Positions 9,603 through 17,857 of a DNA stretch of 62,414 nt are shown piece by piece. The DNA is from Aneurinibacillus terranovensis DSM 18919. GTDB taxonomy: Bacteria > Bacillota > Bacilli > Aneurinibacillales > Aneurinibacillaceae. Numbering within the stretch: position 1 is the first letter of the stretch; each line of letters starts with the position of its first letter. Location: positions 9,616 through 72,029 of the forward strand of contig NZ_KE387178.1 of assembly GCF_000430625.1 (NCBI RefSeq), in the 5' to 3' direction. Made by a program: the position numbers and the translations under genes. Under the pieces are notes generated by a model. That model ran no database searches. It was given only the letters and a program-made list of their open reading frames with translations, and was not told the DNA's origin.

Positions 9603-9692
9603 ATGCTTGATCGGCTGGCAAAAATTCTCGCCGCTGTATCTGCCTTTTTCATTCTTGCCGGTATTTTATATTTTACGGTTTTTCATAGATAG
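9603..9692 (+). CDS. 29-residue membrane micropeptide (unrecognised)
   Basis: The ATG at 9603 has a TAGGAGG ribosome-binding site at 9588-9594 and lies 52 bases downstream of the TATAAT box at 9545. The peptide begins MLDRLAKILAAVSAFFILAG and ends in a histidine and an arginine: a short basic N-terminus, one hydrophobic helix, then a basic end. I do not recognise the family. In B. subtilis the gene after mutS2 is a DUF350 membrane protein, which this is too short to be. It could be a real micropeptide or a translated leader for the next gene, whose start is 94 bases on. Confidence 0.55.
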   Translation: MLDRLAKILAAVSAFFILAGILYFTVFHR

Positions 9693-9786
9693 AAGCGGAA
9701 GTAAGAGCGTGGAACATCGCTCTTTTCTTTCATTTATGATAAAATATACTACGTTTAAGTTGCCGAGAGGTCGGAGGAGATTTTTC

Positions 9787-11082
9787 ATGAAGAAGTCGCT
9801 GAATGTTGCAGTAATCGGATTAGGATTTATTGGTCTTCCTTTATCATTGAGCTATGCCCGTAACGGGGCTCATGTTGTGGGGATTGATGTAAATGAAGCG
9901 CTCATTAACGAAATTAACCAGGGGATATCCTATCATTTAGAATATTATGAAGGCAAATCGCTTGCCGATATTTTAAAGGTACAGCTCGAAGCCGGACGCT
10001 TTAAAGCGACGACCAGTTATGCGGACGCCGCCAGGCAGGTCGATCATTATATCATTACGGTCGGGATACCGGTTAAAGACGGCGACCCGAATCTTCATTA
10101 CTTAACGGCTGCCTGCGAATCCCTCGCACCCGTTCTGAAAAAGGGAGATACCGTTATTTTACGCAGCACGGTCGTTCCTGGAACAACTGAAGAATTGGTT
10201 AAGCCGCTCCTTGAAAAAAGCGGTCTTGTCGCAGGGGAAGATTTCTACCTTGCGTATGCTTCGGAACGGATTGCAGAAGGTCGTGCTTTTGAAGAATTTA
10301 TCCATATGCCACTTGCCATGGGTGGCATTAACGAACAGAGCGCAAAGCGGGCACACGACGTACTCAAGTTTGTTACAGAAGCTGAGGTTACCATCTCTGA
10401 TATAAAAGTTGTGGAAACATCCAAAGTTATCGAAAATGTGCAGCGTGATGTTAATATTGCCATGGTTCAGCAATTTGCCCGTTTTGCAGAGAAAGCTGGC
10501 ATCGATACATTCGAACTGATCCGTGTGGCCAACACGCATACGCGCGTGAACTTACTGACACCCGGGCCGGGTGTAGGCGGATATTGTTTGCCGAACGCCC
10601 TGTATTATTTGCTGCCCAAAGCGAAAGAGATTGGTGTGGAACTGCCCCTTCTGGAAACCGCGCGGCAGATTAATGATCACATACCGCAAATGTTAGTAAA
10701 TATGGTGCAAGAAGAGTTAAGAAAAAGAGGCAAACTGCTTGCGACGAGTAAAGTCGCGGTCCTCGGGCTCGCAATGAAGGATTTTTCCAATGATGACCGG
10801 ATCAGCCCGCCGCATTATGTAGTAGATTTGCTGCAGGAAGCAGGGGCAACCGTAGCCGCTTACGACCCCGCCGTTCCTTCACGCTACGGCTATAAAGCAG
10901 ATCGCCTGGAAGATGCTCTCAACGGGGCGGACGCGCTGTTGTATCTGACCGTACAGGAGGAATTTCTTGAAATCAACTGGGATGAATCCCTCAGCAAAAT
11001 GAATGAGAATCCGGTGATTCTGGATGCAAAAAACCGGATTCCGCTTCGAATCGCGGAAAAAGCTGCGCTGCTCCGCATCTAA
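9787..11082 (+). CDS. UDP-glucose/UDP-ManNAc dehydrogenase family protein
   Basis: Cytoplasmic NAD-dependent oxidation of a UDP-sugar to a UDP-uronic acid for surface polysaccharide. 431 residues. The N-terminal Rossmann motif is VIGLGFIGLPLS; the central domain holds the conserved lysine in ETSKVIEN and the catalytic cysteine in GPGVGGYCLPN. The C-terminal UDP-binding domain starts at about 310. The overall fit is to the WecC/WbpA/TuaD superfamily; the substrate cannot be told. After the catalytic Cys the sequence is CLPNA, where CLPKD or CIPxDP is usual. GGAGGA precedes the ATG at 9787. A glycosyltransferase follows. Confidence 0.88.
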   Translation: MKKSLNVAVIGLGFIGLPLSLSYARNGAHVVGIDVNEALINEINQGISYHLEYYEGKSLADILKVQLEAGRFKATTSYADAARQVDHYIITVGIPVKDGDPNLHYLTAACESLAPVLKKGDTVILRSTVVPGTTEELVKPLLEKSGLVAGEDFYLAYASERIAEGRAFEEFIHMPLAMGGINEQSAKRAHDVLKFVTEAEVTISDIKVVETSKVIENVQRDVNIAMVQQFARFAEKAGIDTFELIRVANTHTRVNLLTPGPGVGGYCLPNALYYLLPKAKEIGVELPLLETARQINDHIPQMLVNMVQEELRKRGKLLATSKVAVLGLAMKDFSNDDRISPPHYVVDLLQEAGATVAAYDPAVPSRYGYKADRLEDALNGADALLYLTVQEEFLEINWDESLSKMNENPVILDAKNRIPLRIAEKAALLRI

Positions 11083-11119
11083 TGAGAACAACGAAAATGG
11101 TAAAGGACGTTTCTTACTG

Positions 11120-12502
11120 ATGAACGCTCGAAAAAAAATGCTTCTCGTCTCTTATTTGTTTCCCCCGATTGGCGGAGGAGGTGTCACCCGTGCTGTGAAA
11201 ATGGCCAAATACCTCGCTGAATCAGGTTGGGAAGTGCATGTATTGACGGTAGAAGAGGCGTATTATGCAACAAAAGACGAATCTCTCTTAAAAGAGCTGC
11301 CCCCCAACGTCATCATTCACAGGGCGAAAGAATGGAATCCGCTTGCCGGTGTCCGTGCCGCAAAAGCTACGGGGAACACGCAGACGCAGGGAGCAGCGGA
11401 TAAAAAATCGACAGGATCGGTTCGGGATCCCGGTATCAGGCAAAAGGTGAAACAGGCCGTCGTATCCATGCTAAAAAAAGCAAAAAACACGCTGATGATT
11501 CCTGATGATATGATCGGCTGGCTGCCGGATGCGGTAAAGGTTGGAGAGCAGGTCATCCGGCAGCATCAAATTCCGGTTATATTCTCGACTTCTGGACCGT
11601 ACACGTGTCATCTGGTAGCAAGGAATCTCAAGCGTAAAACCGGAGTTTCTTGGATTGCCGATTTCCGTGACCCGTGGACGCAGAATATGCACCGTCCAGG
11701 TATCGCCTGGCGGGAAGAATGGGAAGAAAAAATGGAGCGCAGCGTCATGCGAGAATCCGATGCGATTACGACGGTAACCAGTGGATTTGCGGACAATTTT
11801 CAACGGAAATTCGGCCGGGAAGCTTCGCGCATTGAAGTGATATACAACGGATTTGATCCAAATGACTATCAAAACATAGAGACGTTCCCGGATGACGGGA
11901 AATTTACGCTTATCTATACGGGGATTCTGTACAAAGAACGAAATCCCCGATTGTTTCTTGAAGCCGTGGCTGAACTTGTTGACGAAGGAAAAATTGATCG
12001 TTCGATGATTCGACTCCGGTTTGCTGGAGTCTTCGATTACCCGGGCTATACGGAAAACATCGATTGTGTCCACCGGTTTAAACTCGAAGATGTTGTTGAA
12101 ATCATGGGCAACCTTCCGCATAAAAAAGCGCTCGCTGCGATGAAAGCCTCAGATGTGCTGCTGCTCATCGGTGATACCGCTCCAGGTTCCGGAGTGTACA
12201 TCCCAGGAAAGTTATATGAATATATGGCGATTAACCACCCGATTCTCGCTCTTTCCGTAGAAGGAGAATCAACTAAAATTATTCGTAAGTTTGGACTGGG
12301 TGAAGTAGTGGAGCCGCTTAATAAGGAAGAGATGAAAACCGCTTTTCTAAAGCTGTATGAGAATTGGAAAGAGCAGCGAAATGAAGAGAAAACAAAGCCC
12401 AATGATATTCTCCGGCGTGCGTTTGAAGGGGATCTGGCGATTTACAACCGGCAGATTCAGGCTAAACAGCTTGGACAGCTTATGGAGGAGTATATTCGAT
12501 AA
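11120..12502 (+). CDS. Glycosyltransferase family 4 protein
   Basis: Cytoplasmic sugar-nucleotide-dependent glycosyltransferase, probably for extracellular or cell-wall polysaccharide. 460 residues from the ATG at 11120; the frame is open further upstream only because it overlaps the previous gene. The GT-B fold is recognisable from the start MLLVSYLFPPIGGGGVTRAV, a middle acceptor-domain region (STSGPYTCHLV, WIADFRDPW) and the donor domain, with FTLIYTGILYKERNP and a late PGKLYEYMAINHPILAL region. It lies 37 bases after the UDP-sugar dehydrogenase and is followed by a strong terminator, so the two form a short operon. Confidence 0.88.
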   Translation: MNARKKMLLVSYLFPPIGGGGVTRAVKMAKYLAESGWEVHVLTVEEAYYATKDESLLKELPPNVIIHRAKEWNPLAGVRAAKATGNTQTQGAADKKSTGSVRDPGIRQKVKQAVVSMLKKAKNTLMIPDDMIGWLPDAVKVGEQVIRQHQIPVIFSTSGPYTCHLVARNLKRKTGVSWIADFRDPWTQNMHRPGIAWREEWEEKMERSVMRESDAITTVTSGFADNFQRKFGREASRIEVIYNGFDPNDYQNIETFPDDGKFTLIYTGILYKERNPRLFLEAVAELVDEGKIDRSMIRLRFAGVFDYPGYTENIDCVHRFKLEDVVEIMGNLPHKKALAAMKASDVLLLIGDTAPGSGVYIPGKLYEYMAINHPILALSVEGESTKIIRKFGLGEVVEPLNKEEMKTAFLKLYENWKEQRNEEKTKPNDILRRAFEGDLAIYNRQIQAKQLGQLMEEYIR

Positions 12503-12533
12503 CGAATTCATTTCGGACAGTAACCGATACGCA

Positions 12534-12571
12534 TCAAAGAAACCCCCTCTGACCAGAGGGGGTTTCTTTGA
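12534..12571. terminator. Strong bidirectional terminator
   Basis: A perfect 17-bp stem, TCAAAGAAACCCCCTCT (12534-12550) with its complement (12555-12571) around the loop GACC. It closes the dehydrogenase-glycosyltransferase transcript. Confidence 0.9.
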
Positions 12572-12573
12572 TA

Positions 12574-12672
12574 GATAAGAAAGCGTAACTTTCTTATCTA
12601 CATAAGTGCAACTAAGGCCATCGCCAGCGCCTTCGGCTTGGCGCAACATAAAATTTTAGGCTCAACATAAAC
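12574..12672 (+). repeat. Dispersed two-hairpin repeat, copy 2
   Basis: A perfect 10-bp hairpin GATAAGAAAG/CTTTCTTATC (12574-12598) is followed by ACATAAGTGCAACTAAGGC and a second GC-rich hairpin around GCCAGCGCCTTCGGCTTGGC, ending CAACATAAAC. Element order matches copy 1 at 61-158. It sits between a terminator and the start of a spore-coat-like gene. Confidence 0.6.
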
Positions 12673-12729
12673 CTATTCTGCATAAGTTGTATGGTAATTT
12701 AAAAAAACAGTTAAAAGGAGTGTCACCCT

Positions 12730-13146
12730 GTGTACCAAAATCCTTATCATGTATATCCCGTATCATACCCTTATGCAAACTATCCCTCAGAGCCCTTATA
12801 TACCCCATATCATTCCACAAATAAAATGCCGGCGTTTATTCAGAAATCTACTGTTAAACATGAGTTAAAAAAAGCAGTGTCATCTCCGACAGTACAGGAA
12901 ATTGAAGACAAGGCTGAAGAAGTTCAAGCCATCGAGACAGAGGAGCCCTCTTTGAAAGAAGTTAATACCTCTACCGAACATTTCCTGAATTACCTAGGGA
13001 AAAGAAGAGGAAAAACAATATCAGTGGCTACTCAAAATGCAGTCATTAACGGCACCTTAGAGGAAATTTTCCCCGATTGCATTTTAGTGAAAGCACAGGA
13101 GGAAAGTTACCATATCAAACCTGAAGGAATTGTGTATTTCAAATAA
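12730..13146 (+). CDS. DUF2642 domain protein, spore-coat-like
   Basis: 138 residues from GTG 12730, with AAAAGGAG just upstream. The N-terminus is rich in Tyr, Pro and Asn (residues 1-30), typical of spore-coat proteins. The middle is acidic and low in complexity (50-85). The C-terminus (about 92-138; GKTISVATQNAVINGTLEEIF then a YHIKPEGIVYF ending) matches the small beta domain called DUF2642, found in Bacillus YuzF and coat-associated proteins. CATAAGTT at 12681-12688 resembles a SigE/SigK -10 (CATAnnnT), which would fit sporulation expression; I see no convincing -35. No enzymatic role is evident. Confidence 0.65.
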   Translation: MYQNPYHVYPVSYPYANYPSEPLYTPYHSTNKMPAFIQKSTVKHELKKAVSSPTVQEIEDKAEEVQAIETEEPSLKEVNTSTEHFLNYLGKRRGKTISVATQNAVINGTLEEIFPDCILVKAQEESYHIKPEGIVYFK

Positions 13147-13159
13147 AAACTTCAAAGGA

Positions 13160-13420
13160 TTAATAACGAGCATTATTTTCCTTTAGCATGGATTCCAATA
13201 TCCTTATCTTATCAATGGCGTTTGATATCTGATTTATAAGAGTTTTATATTCAGCTTCCGTTTTTACGTTTACCGTATCTACTTCCAACTCTCTGAGATG
13301 CTGTTTATAACGATGTAACATGCCTGTAAGCACAGCTGTTTTTTCAGCTTCTTTACGGGGTGTTTCTTCCTCCAAAGCAGGAATATGAGGTTCTTTTAAT
13401 TCATCATGATTCGCTTCCAT
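13160..13420 (-). CDS. Hypothetical coiled-coil protein, 86 aa
   Basis: Soluble, highly charged, predicted all-helical protein with no recognised motif. Residues about 30-82 look like a coiled coil (HRYKQHLRELEVDTV ... IDKIRILESMLKENN). AAGGAGG lies before the ATG (CTCCTT at 13429-13434 on the given strand). It is convergent with the DUF2642 gene with 13 bases between the stops. A sporulation link through its neighbour is possible but not shown. Confidence 0.6.
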   Translation of the reverse strand: MEANHDELKEPHIPALEEETPRKEAEKTAVLTGMLHRYKQHLRELEVDTVNVKTEAEYKTLINQISNAIDKIRILESMLKENNARY

Positions 13421-13520
13421 TCCTCGTCCTCCTTAATTAAATGGTAATGAGCGTTGCGCACAGTCGTCCTGTTTTTCCAATCAACTTTGAGATAGTAACA
13501 GTTAGTTTTTATGTATTTAA

Positions 13521-13550
13521 TCTACGCCATTTTTTACAAAATGGCGTAGA
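13521..13550. terminator. Hairpin, possible terminator
   Basis: A perfect 13-bp stem TCTACGCCATTTT/AAAATGGCGTAGA around the loop TTAC. It lies in the gene-poor stretch 13421-14588 and can act in either direction. No intact gene is nearby to which it clearly belongs. Confidence 0.55.
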
Positions 13551-13649
13551 CATTTCCCTTGGTTTTTAGATTCCAAGTAAGCCTATTTTCTGGTCGATTT
13601 TGCGTTTATAATCCGCAATATGGTTTCCCTTCTTTATATCGTGATGTAC

Positions 13650-13823
13650 TTATTTGGAAGCAAATACAAACTGCTTGATTAGATTGTTTAATTCAATATG
13701 CGCCTTTGTTGGAATCTGATGTTTAACATTGGGTATCCATTTGAATTCATTATTCGGTAAGTTTGTTTGGAGAAGCCTGCCATAGGAATGAAACTCTTTA
13801 TCTTCTACCCCGTATTATGCCAT
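13650..13823 (-). pseudogene. Remnant of an alpha/beta-hydrolase-like gene
   Basis: On the minus strand GAGGTGAT precedes an ATG at 13823, but the third codon is TAA. The same frame then stays open for 55 codons and reads like the C-terminal end of an alpha/beta hydrolase (SYGRLLQTNLPNNEFKWIPN, then KHQIPTKAHIELNNLI), including the position where the catalytic histidine of that fold normally lies. The rest of such a gene is absent. I read it as a decayed 3' fragment; the family call is tentative. Confidence 0.4.
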
Positions 13824-13849
13824 AAACGATATCACCTCAGTTATACGTG

Positions 13850-13871
13850 AAGCCACCCGGCAAGGTGGCTT
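13850..13871. terminator. Hairpin terminator in decayed region
   Basis: AAGCCACC (13850-13857) pairs with GGTGGCTT (13864-13871), followed by a T-rich run on the + strand. A second, less perfect hairpin (AAAAGCAGC...GTTGCTTTT, about 13929-13959) follows. Both look like leftovers of lost genes. Confidence 0.5.
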
Positions 13872-14017
13872 GTTTGCATTTATTTTTATTGCTACATTTA
13901 TGTATTACTAAAGATTACTATATAAATCAAAAGCAGCCTGTCTATATGACAAGTTGCTTTTTGTAATCTTTGCACGTCTATTCGTTCCACTAGGCACAGA
14001 CAAATGGATTCATCAAA

Positions 14018-14173
14018 TTATCCTTCGTTTTTTGCCGGATCAGGCAGACAAAACACAACCACGGCTAAAAGGCAAAAAAATATACTCTCGATAAAATAAC
14101 CTGTACTGCATGTAAAACCAATAAGAATACCAAAAAAGAGACTAATGATAACCTTTTCAATTAATCGTTTCAT
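14018..14173 (-). CDS. 51-residue hydrophobic protein (unrecognised)
   Basis: The ATG at 14173 is preceded by AAAGGAAAGTGG on the minus strand. The peptide starts MKRLIEKVIISLFFGILIGF, contains a second hydrophobic stretch (about 30-43) and ends in a short charged tail (LPDPAKNEG). Two membrane segments are likely. No family is recognised. The surrounding 1.1 kb holds pseudogene remnants, so it may itself be a fragment. Confidence 0.4.
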   Translation of the reverse strand: MKRLIEKVIISLFFGILIGFTCSTGYFIESIFFCLLAVVVFCLPDPAKNEG

Positions 14174-14588
14174 ATGCACCACTTTCCTTTGCTAAAGTAA
14201 AAGGAGGCAGACAAATTGTGCTTATGAATTGAATTATAGTTCTATATCGTAAAACGGTTATAAAGCCTCTGTTAATTTTTCATAAATTTTGGAACTTGTG
14301 AATCATTTTTTATAAGGGACTGAAATTTTTGTTTTTGCTGATTTGATTTGCCAATAAATAAATCACAAAATAAATCGGCACCCCATAAATAAATCTCCAA
14401 TATAAAGGTTTGTATATTTCCATCCATGCAAAGATGGTTCTGCTAAAAGGGCACTCCCAACAGAAAAAATCAAAGCAAAAAGAATTTAACCTTGGCTTCG
14501 CAGTTCTTATGATTATCATTCGCTTTTTTCTGATGTATATCAGATGGCGATGGCTGCGCAAAGACGATGTAAGAGATATAATAGCCGG
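14174..14588. other. Gene-poor, AT-rich stretch
   Basis: No supported gene. A minus-strand frame (14310-14561) could encode a 37-residue peptide with one hydrophobic segment from an internal ATG, and an overlapping plus frame (14410-14592) is also open. Neither has a good ribosome-binding site, and they oppose each other. AAGGAGG at about 14200 is not followed by a usable frame. Confidence 0.4.
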
Positions 14589-15209
14589 TTAGAAACTGTT
14601 GTAAAGTAACTGTACCGCCATATACACGGCGACCCCCCAGATGAGAAGAGCAGACAGCCGATTCATCGTTTTCATCCACCGGCCGCTGTGATCAAGGCTC
14701 CGCATCATTTTTCCCATAATCGCCAGAGCGAAAAACCAGATAAACGAAACGAGAATACAGGCAAGCGTGAACGTCCATTTTTCTTTCCCGGCATACGCGA
14801 GTGAATTCGTGCCGATGACGCCAATGGTATCCACGATCGCATGCGGATTTAACAGGGATACAGAAGCGGCGAAGATTACCTGTTTTTTGCCTGAGAGCGA
14901 AACAGGTTCTTCTTTCTTTTCCCCCGGTTTACTATTCCATGTAGCCCAGCCCATATACAGCAAGAAAAAAAATCCTATGATAAAAACGGATATCTTCAGC
15001 CAGGCAAAGCTGAACATAAGCAGCGAAACACCGAGTACGGCAAGGGTGATCAGCAGCATATCGCAGAAACCGGCCATTAAAATTGCGGGAAGAGCCCGGC
15101 GTAAGGTACGCTGTGTCGCTCCCTGATTAAATACAAAAATATTTTGCACGCCAAGCGGCAGGATAAGACCAAACGCCAGAATGATGCCATGGGCAAATGC
15201 TCTAATCAT
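14589..15209 (-). CDS. LysE/ArgO family amino-acid exporter
   Basis: Integral membrane protein of 206 residues with about six hydrophobic helices. It starts with the LysE-family pattern in which a first helix is followed by LPLGVQNIFVFNQG. Members export basic or other amino acids out of the cell. A GAGGAAAAG ribosome-binding site precedes the ATG. It is divergent from the MocR regulator at 15352, with an inverted repeat between them, so it is probably the regulator's target. Substrate is unknown. Confidence 0.85.
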   Translation of the reverse strand: MIRAFAHGIILAFGLILPLGVQNIFVFNQGATQRTLRRALPAILMAGFCDMLLITLAVLGVSLLMFSFAWLKISVFIIGFFFLLYMGWATWNSKPGEKKEEPVSLSGKKQVIFAASVSLLNPHAIVDTIGVIGTNSLAYAGKEKWTFTLACILVSFIWFFALAIMGKMMRSLDHSGRWMKTMNRLSALLIWGVAVYMAVQLLYNSF

Positions 15210-15304
15210 ACGTCTTTTCCTCTTTCTTTGTTTTAGTTGTTTCCCGTTTATTTCCGAAAGTTATTTTTATTTTAGAAAATGTATTGTAAAATGTCTTCAT
15301 CCAA

Positions 15305-15328
15305 TTGGTTGGATAAGAGCCCAACCAA
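15305..15328. promoter_or_regulatory. Candidate MocR operator
   Basis: TTGGTTGG (15305-15312), eight bases, then CCAACCAA (15321-15328): a perfect 8-bp inverted repeat, 24 bases before the regulator's start codon and between the two divergent genes. MocR regulators typically bind paired sites in such a gap; binding here is inferred. Confidence 0.5.
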
Positions 15329-15351
15329 GTTTACTGGGGAGGAATTGATAA

Positions 15352-16806
15352 GTGTTTACATTGCATTGGAAGCCGGTGCGCACATCTGCTCTGCCGATTT
15401 ACAAACAAATCGCCGACTTGATTAAGGGAAAGATTGAGACGGGGGAGTGGCCGGTAGGAAGCAAACTACCGACGGAACGTGCTCTCGCACAAGAGCTCGG
15501 CGTGAATCGCAGTACCGTGGTTGCCGCCTATGCCGAATTGTCTGCCGAGGGACTCATTGAAGGAAAGAGCGGGAGAGGCACCGTTATCACGAATAATACA
15601 TGGACACTGCTTGCCGCAGCACCTCCGCCCGATTGGAATGCGTACGTCCATGCGGGCGCTCATCAACCGAATCTGCCTGCGATTCGGGAAATTAATCAAG
15701 CAGAGTTTATCCCCGGAATCATTCGCCTTGGAACGGGTGAACTCTCACCGGAATTATTTCCAAAAGAGAAAATGCAATCCGTTCTTAGACGCCTGATCGC
15801 ACAAATCGATGCACTCGGATATGAAGAGCCAAAAGGGCTTCTCCGGCTGCGCGAACAGGTGAGCAGATATTTGCTTGGAAAAGGGATCGAAGCTTCGCCT
15901 GATTCTATTCTGATTGTCTCCGGGTCCCTTCAGGCACTTCAGCTTATTTCTGTCGGACTTCTCCACCGTGGTTCGACCATTCTGTTGGAAAAACCGTCCT
16001 ACCTTTATTCAATCCATGTTTTTCAGTCAGCCGGAATGGAACTGTATGGTCTGCCGATCGAGCAAGATTATCAGGATTTTCTCCGCCGGTTAACGGACGT
16101 CAAGAAGCTGAAAAATGCTGCGCTTCTTTATACGATTCCGTCTTTCCATAACCCAACCGGAAGGGTTATGTCGGAAGAAAATCGCCGCAAACTGCTGTCT
16201 GTTTGTGAACGGGAAAGGCTGCCGGTGATTGAGGATGATGTGTACGGGGATCTGTGGATAGATACGTCTCCACCGCCGCCTTTAAAAGCGTATGATAAAA
16301 CCGGAAGCGTGCTGTATACCGGAAGCCTCTCAAAAACAGTAAGCGCCGGCCTGAGAATCGGCTGGATAGTGGGACCCGTCCCCGTCATCGATCGCCTGGC
16401 CGACATTAAAATGCAGACCGATTATGGTTCCAGTTCCCTGTCGCAGTGGGTTGCAGCCGAGTGGCTGGAAAGCGGAGTGTATGAGGAACACGTGCAGGAG
16501 GTAAGAAAACAGCTCCGCAAAAGACGTGAATTGGCGTTAATCGTGCTGCATAAGTATTTTAACGATATCGCATGCTGGGAAAAGTCCGGGGGCGGCTTTT
16601 ATATCTGGCTGAAAATAAAGGCAGATATTTCACCGGAAAAATTGTTTGCGAAGGCGCTGGAGGAGGGGATCCTGCTGAACCCGGGAAACATCTATGATCG
16701 AAACGACCGGCAGCACATGCGCATCTCTTACGCCTATGCAAAGCCGGCCGAATTGGAGGAAGGGTTGTATCGTCTTTCAAAGATTATCAGGGAAATAAAA
16801 TCGTAA
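15352..16806 (+). CDS. MocR-type PLP-dependent transcriptional regulator
   Basis: Fusion of an N-terminal GntR winged helix (about 10-80; ALPIYKQIADLIKGKIETG, TERALAQELGVNRSTVVAAY) to a fold-type I aminotransferase domain (about 110-480). The PLP-binding lysine is K328 in the SLSK motif. It senses an amino acid or PLP adduct, as known MocR proteins such as GabR and PdxR do. 484 residues is normal. The start is GTG 15352 with GGGGAGGAA upstream. It is divergent from a LysE-type exporter, suggesting control of amino-acid efflux. Its 3' end overlaps the convergent glycosyltransferase gene by 20 bases. Confidence 0.9.
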   Translation: MFTLHWKPVRTSALPIYKQIADLIKGKIETGEWPVGSKLPTERALAQELGVNRSTVVAAYAELSAEGLIEGKSGRGTVITNNTWTLLAAAPPPDWNAYVHAGAHQPNLPAIREINQAEFIPGIIRLGTGELSPELFPKEKMQSVLRRLIAQIDALGYEEPKGLLRLREQVSRYLLGKGIEASPDSILIVSGSLQALQLISVGLLHRGSTILLEKPSYLYSIHVFQSAGMELYGLPIEQDYQDFLRRLTDVKKLKNAALLYTIPSFHNPTGRVMSEENRRKLLSVCERERLPVIEDDVYGDLWIDTSPPPPLKAYDKTGSVLYTGSLSKTVSAGLRIGWIVGPVPVIDRLADIKMQTDYGSSSLSQWVAAEWLESGVYEEHVQEVRKQLRKRRELALIVLHKYFNDIACWEKSGGGFYIWLKIKADISPEKLFAKALEEGILLNPGNIYDRNDRQHMRISYAYAKPAELEEGLYRLSKIIREIKS

Positions 16807-17857
16807 GCAATTGATTCAAATATTGTTCCTGCTGTTCTTTATAGCCGGAAAGGTCAGTGGGCGGATCCACCAGCACATTTCGGCATTTTGCTGTAAAATC
16901 CCGAACGTTGCGGTTCTCAAACGAAATCACGCCTGCAGGCCGTTTGACCACATCGCTTGCTATACACGGCGTCCCCAGGTAAAGCGCCTCCCGGACGGAA
17001 ATGGCGTCTCCGTCACTCGCCGTAGGGCGGACAAATAAAGCCGCTTTTTCGATCAGTGGATAGAAAGGTATTTTCTCTTGCACAAGCATGAACCGATGCT
17101 GCAATCCATGCTCACTTAGCTTTTGTTTACACGTTTCGATCACGGACTTGTCGACTACATGGGTAATACAGTAAATGTACCCAAGATCGTTATTTTCCTG
17201 CGCCAGTTCAATAAACGAATCGACGCATAAATCCAAGCCATACAGCTCATGGCCGTTGTATAGGTTTCCTGCGCCTCCGTTCGCTACAACAACCTGACGG
17301 TAACGAACGAAAAAGTCCCAAATCGAAGAAGGAACGGCCTGCTGTGCGATCGCAAGGGAACTTTCCGACAAATCCGGTGGAATAAAGCCTGGTATCACGC
17401 TGATTTTACGGGCCGGAATGCGCAGTTCAAGCAGCTTTTCCTTAATTTCTTCACTTACCGCCACGAAATGATCGGACAGCATTCCTGTCAGGTACACCAT
17501 CATTTTATGGATGGCTGAAAGCTGTTCCCCATCATTGCGCAGGCTGTGGATCGTGTGAATCACTTTTTTGCCTTTGAGCTTTAATAAAGATAGCGTAAAG
17601 CGCATTTGCCACCTTAGAAAATGGTTGTGAATTATATCTTCATTTTTTCGAAAGAGATAGGTCCACGACCATTTTTCAATCGAAGGCAGGGGAACCACCG
17701 GCCGGTTTTTCCCTGCCTGATTTCCGTTCCCATCATAAATCGTAAACGGTATGCCGCTTTGCTCCAAATGGTCGCACAAACGCTCAATGTGTATAGAAAT
17801 CCCCCCAACAGGTGGGGGGTATACGCCAATTTCTGCGATTGATTTTTTAGTTTTCAT
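16787..17857 (-). CDS. Glycosyltransferase family 4 protein
   Basis: 356 residues from the ATG at 17857, which lies inside the last codons of the upstream polymerase gene (11-base overlap) with AAGGAG in that gene's tail. GT-B architecture: an N-terminal GVYPPPVGGISIHIERL glycine-rich loop, a central HTIHSLRNDGEQL region with VAVSEEIKEKLLEL, and a donor domain ending in PTASDGDAISVREALYLGTP, where the acidic pair and the EAL motif are typical. It is the last gene of the minus-strand polysaccharide operon and probably adds a sugar to the repeat unit on the cytoplasmic side. Confidence 0.87.
   Translation of the reverse strand: MKTKKSIAEIGVYPPPVGGISIHIERLCDHLEQSGIPFTIYDGNGNQAGKNRPVVPLPSIEKWSWTYLFRKNEDIIHNHFLRWQMRFTLSLLKLKGKKVIHTIHSLRNDGEQLSAIHKMMVYLTGMLSDHFVAVSEEIKEKLLELRIPARKISVIPGFIPPDLSESSLAIAQQAVPSSIWDFFVRYRQVVVANGGAGNLYNGHELYGLDLCVDSFIELAQENNDLGYIYCITHVVDKSVIETCKQKLSEHGLQHRFMLVQEKIPFYPLIEKAALFVRPTASDGDAISVREALYLGTPCIASDVVKRPAGVISFENRNVRDFTAKCRNVLVDPPTDLSGYKEQQEQYLNQLLTILFP

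Noticed and set aside
14310-14592. Two opposing open frames (minus 83 codons, plus 60 codons)
   Set aside because: No good start signals on either strand, low-complexity AT-rich sequence, and the frames overlap each other. Only a 37-residue hydrophobic part looks at all protein-like.
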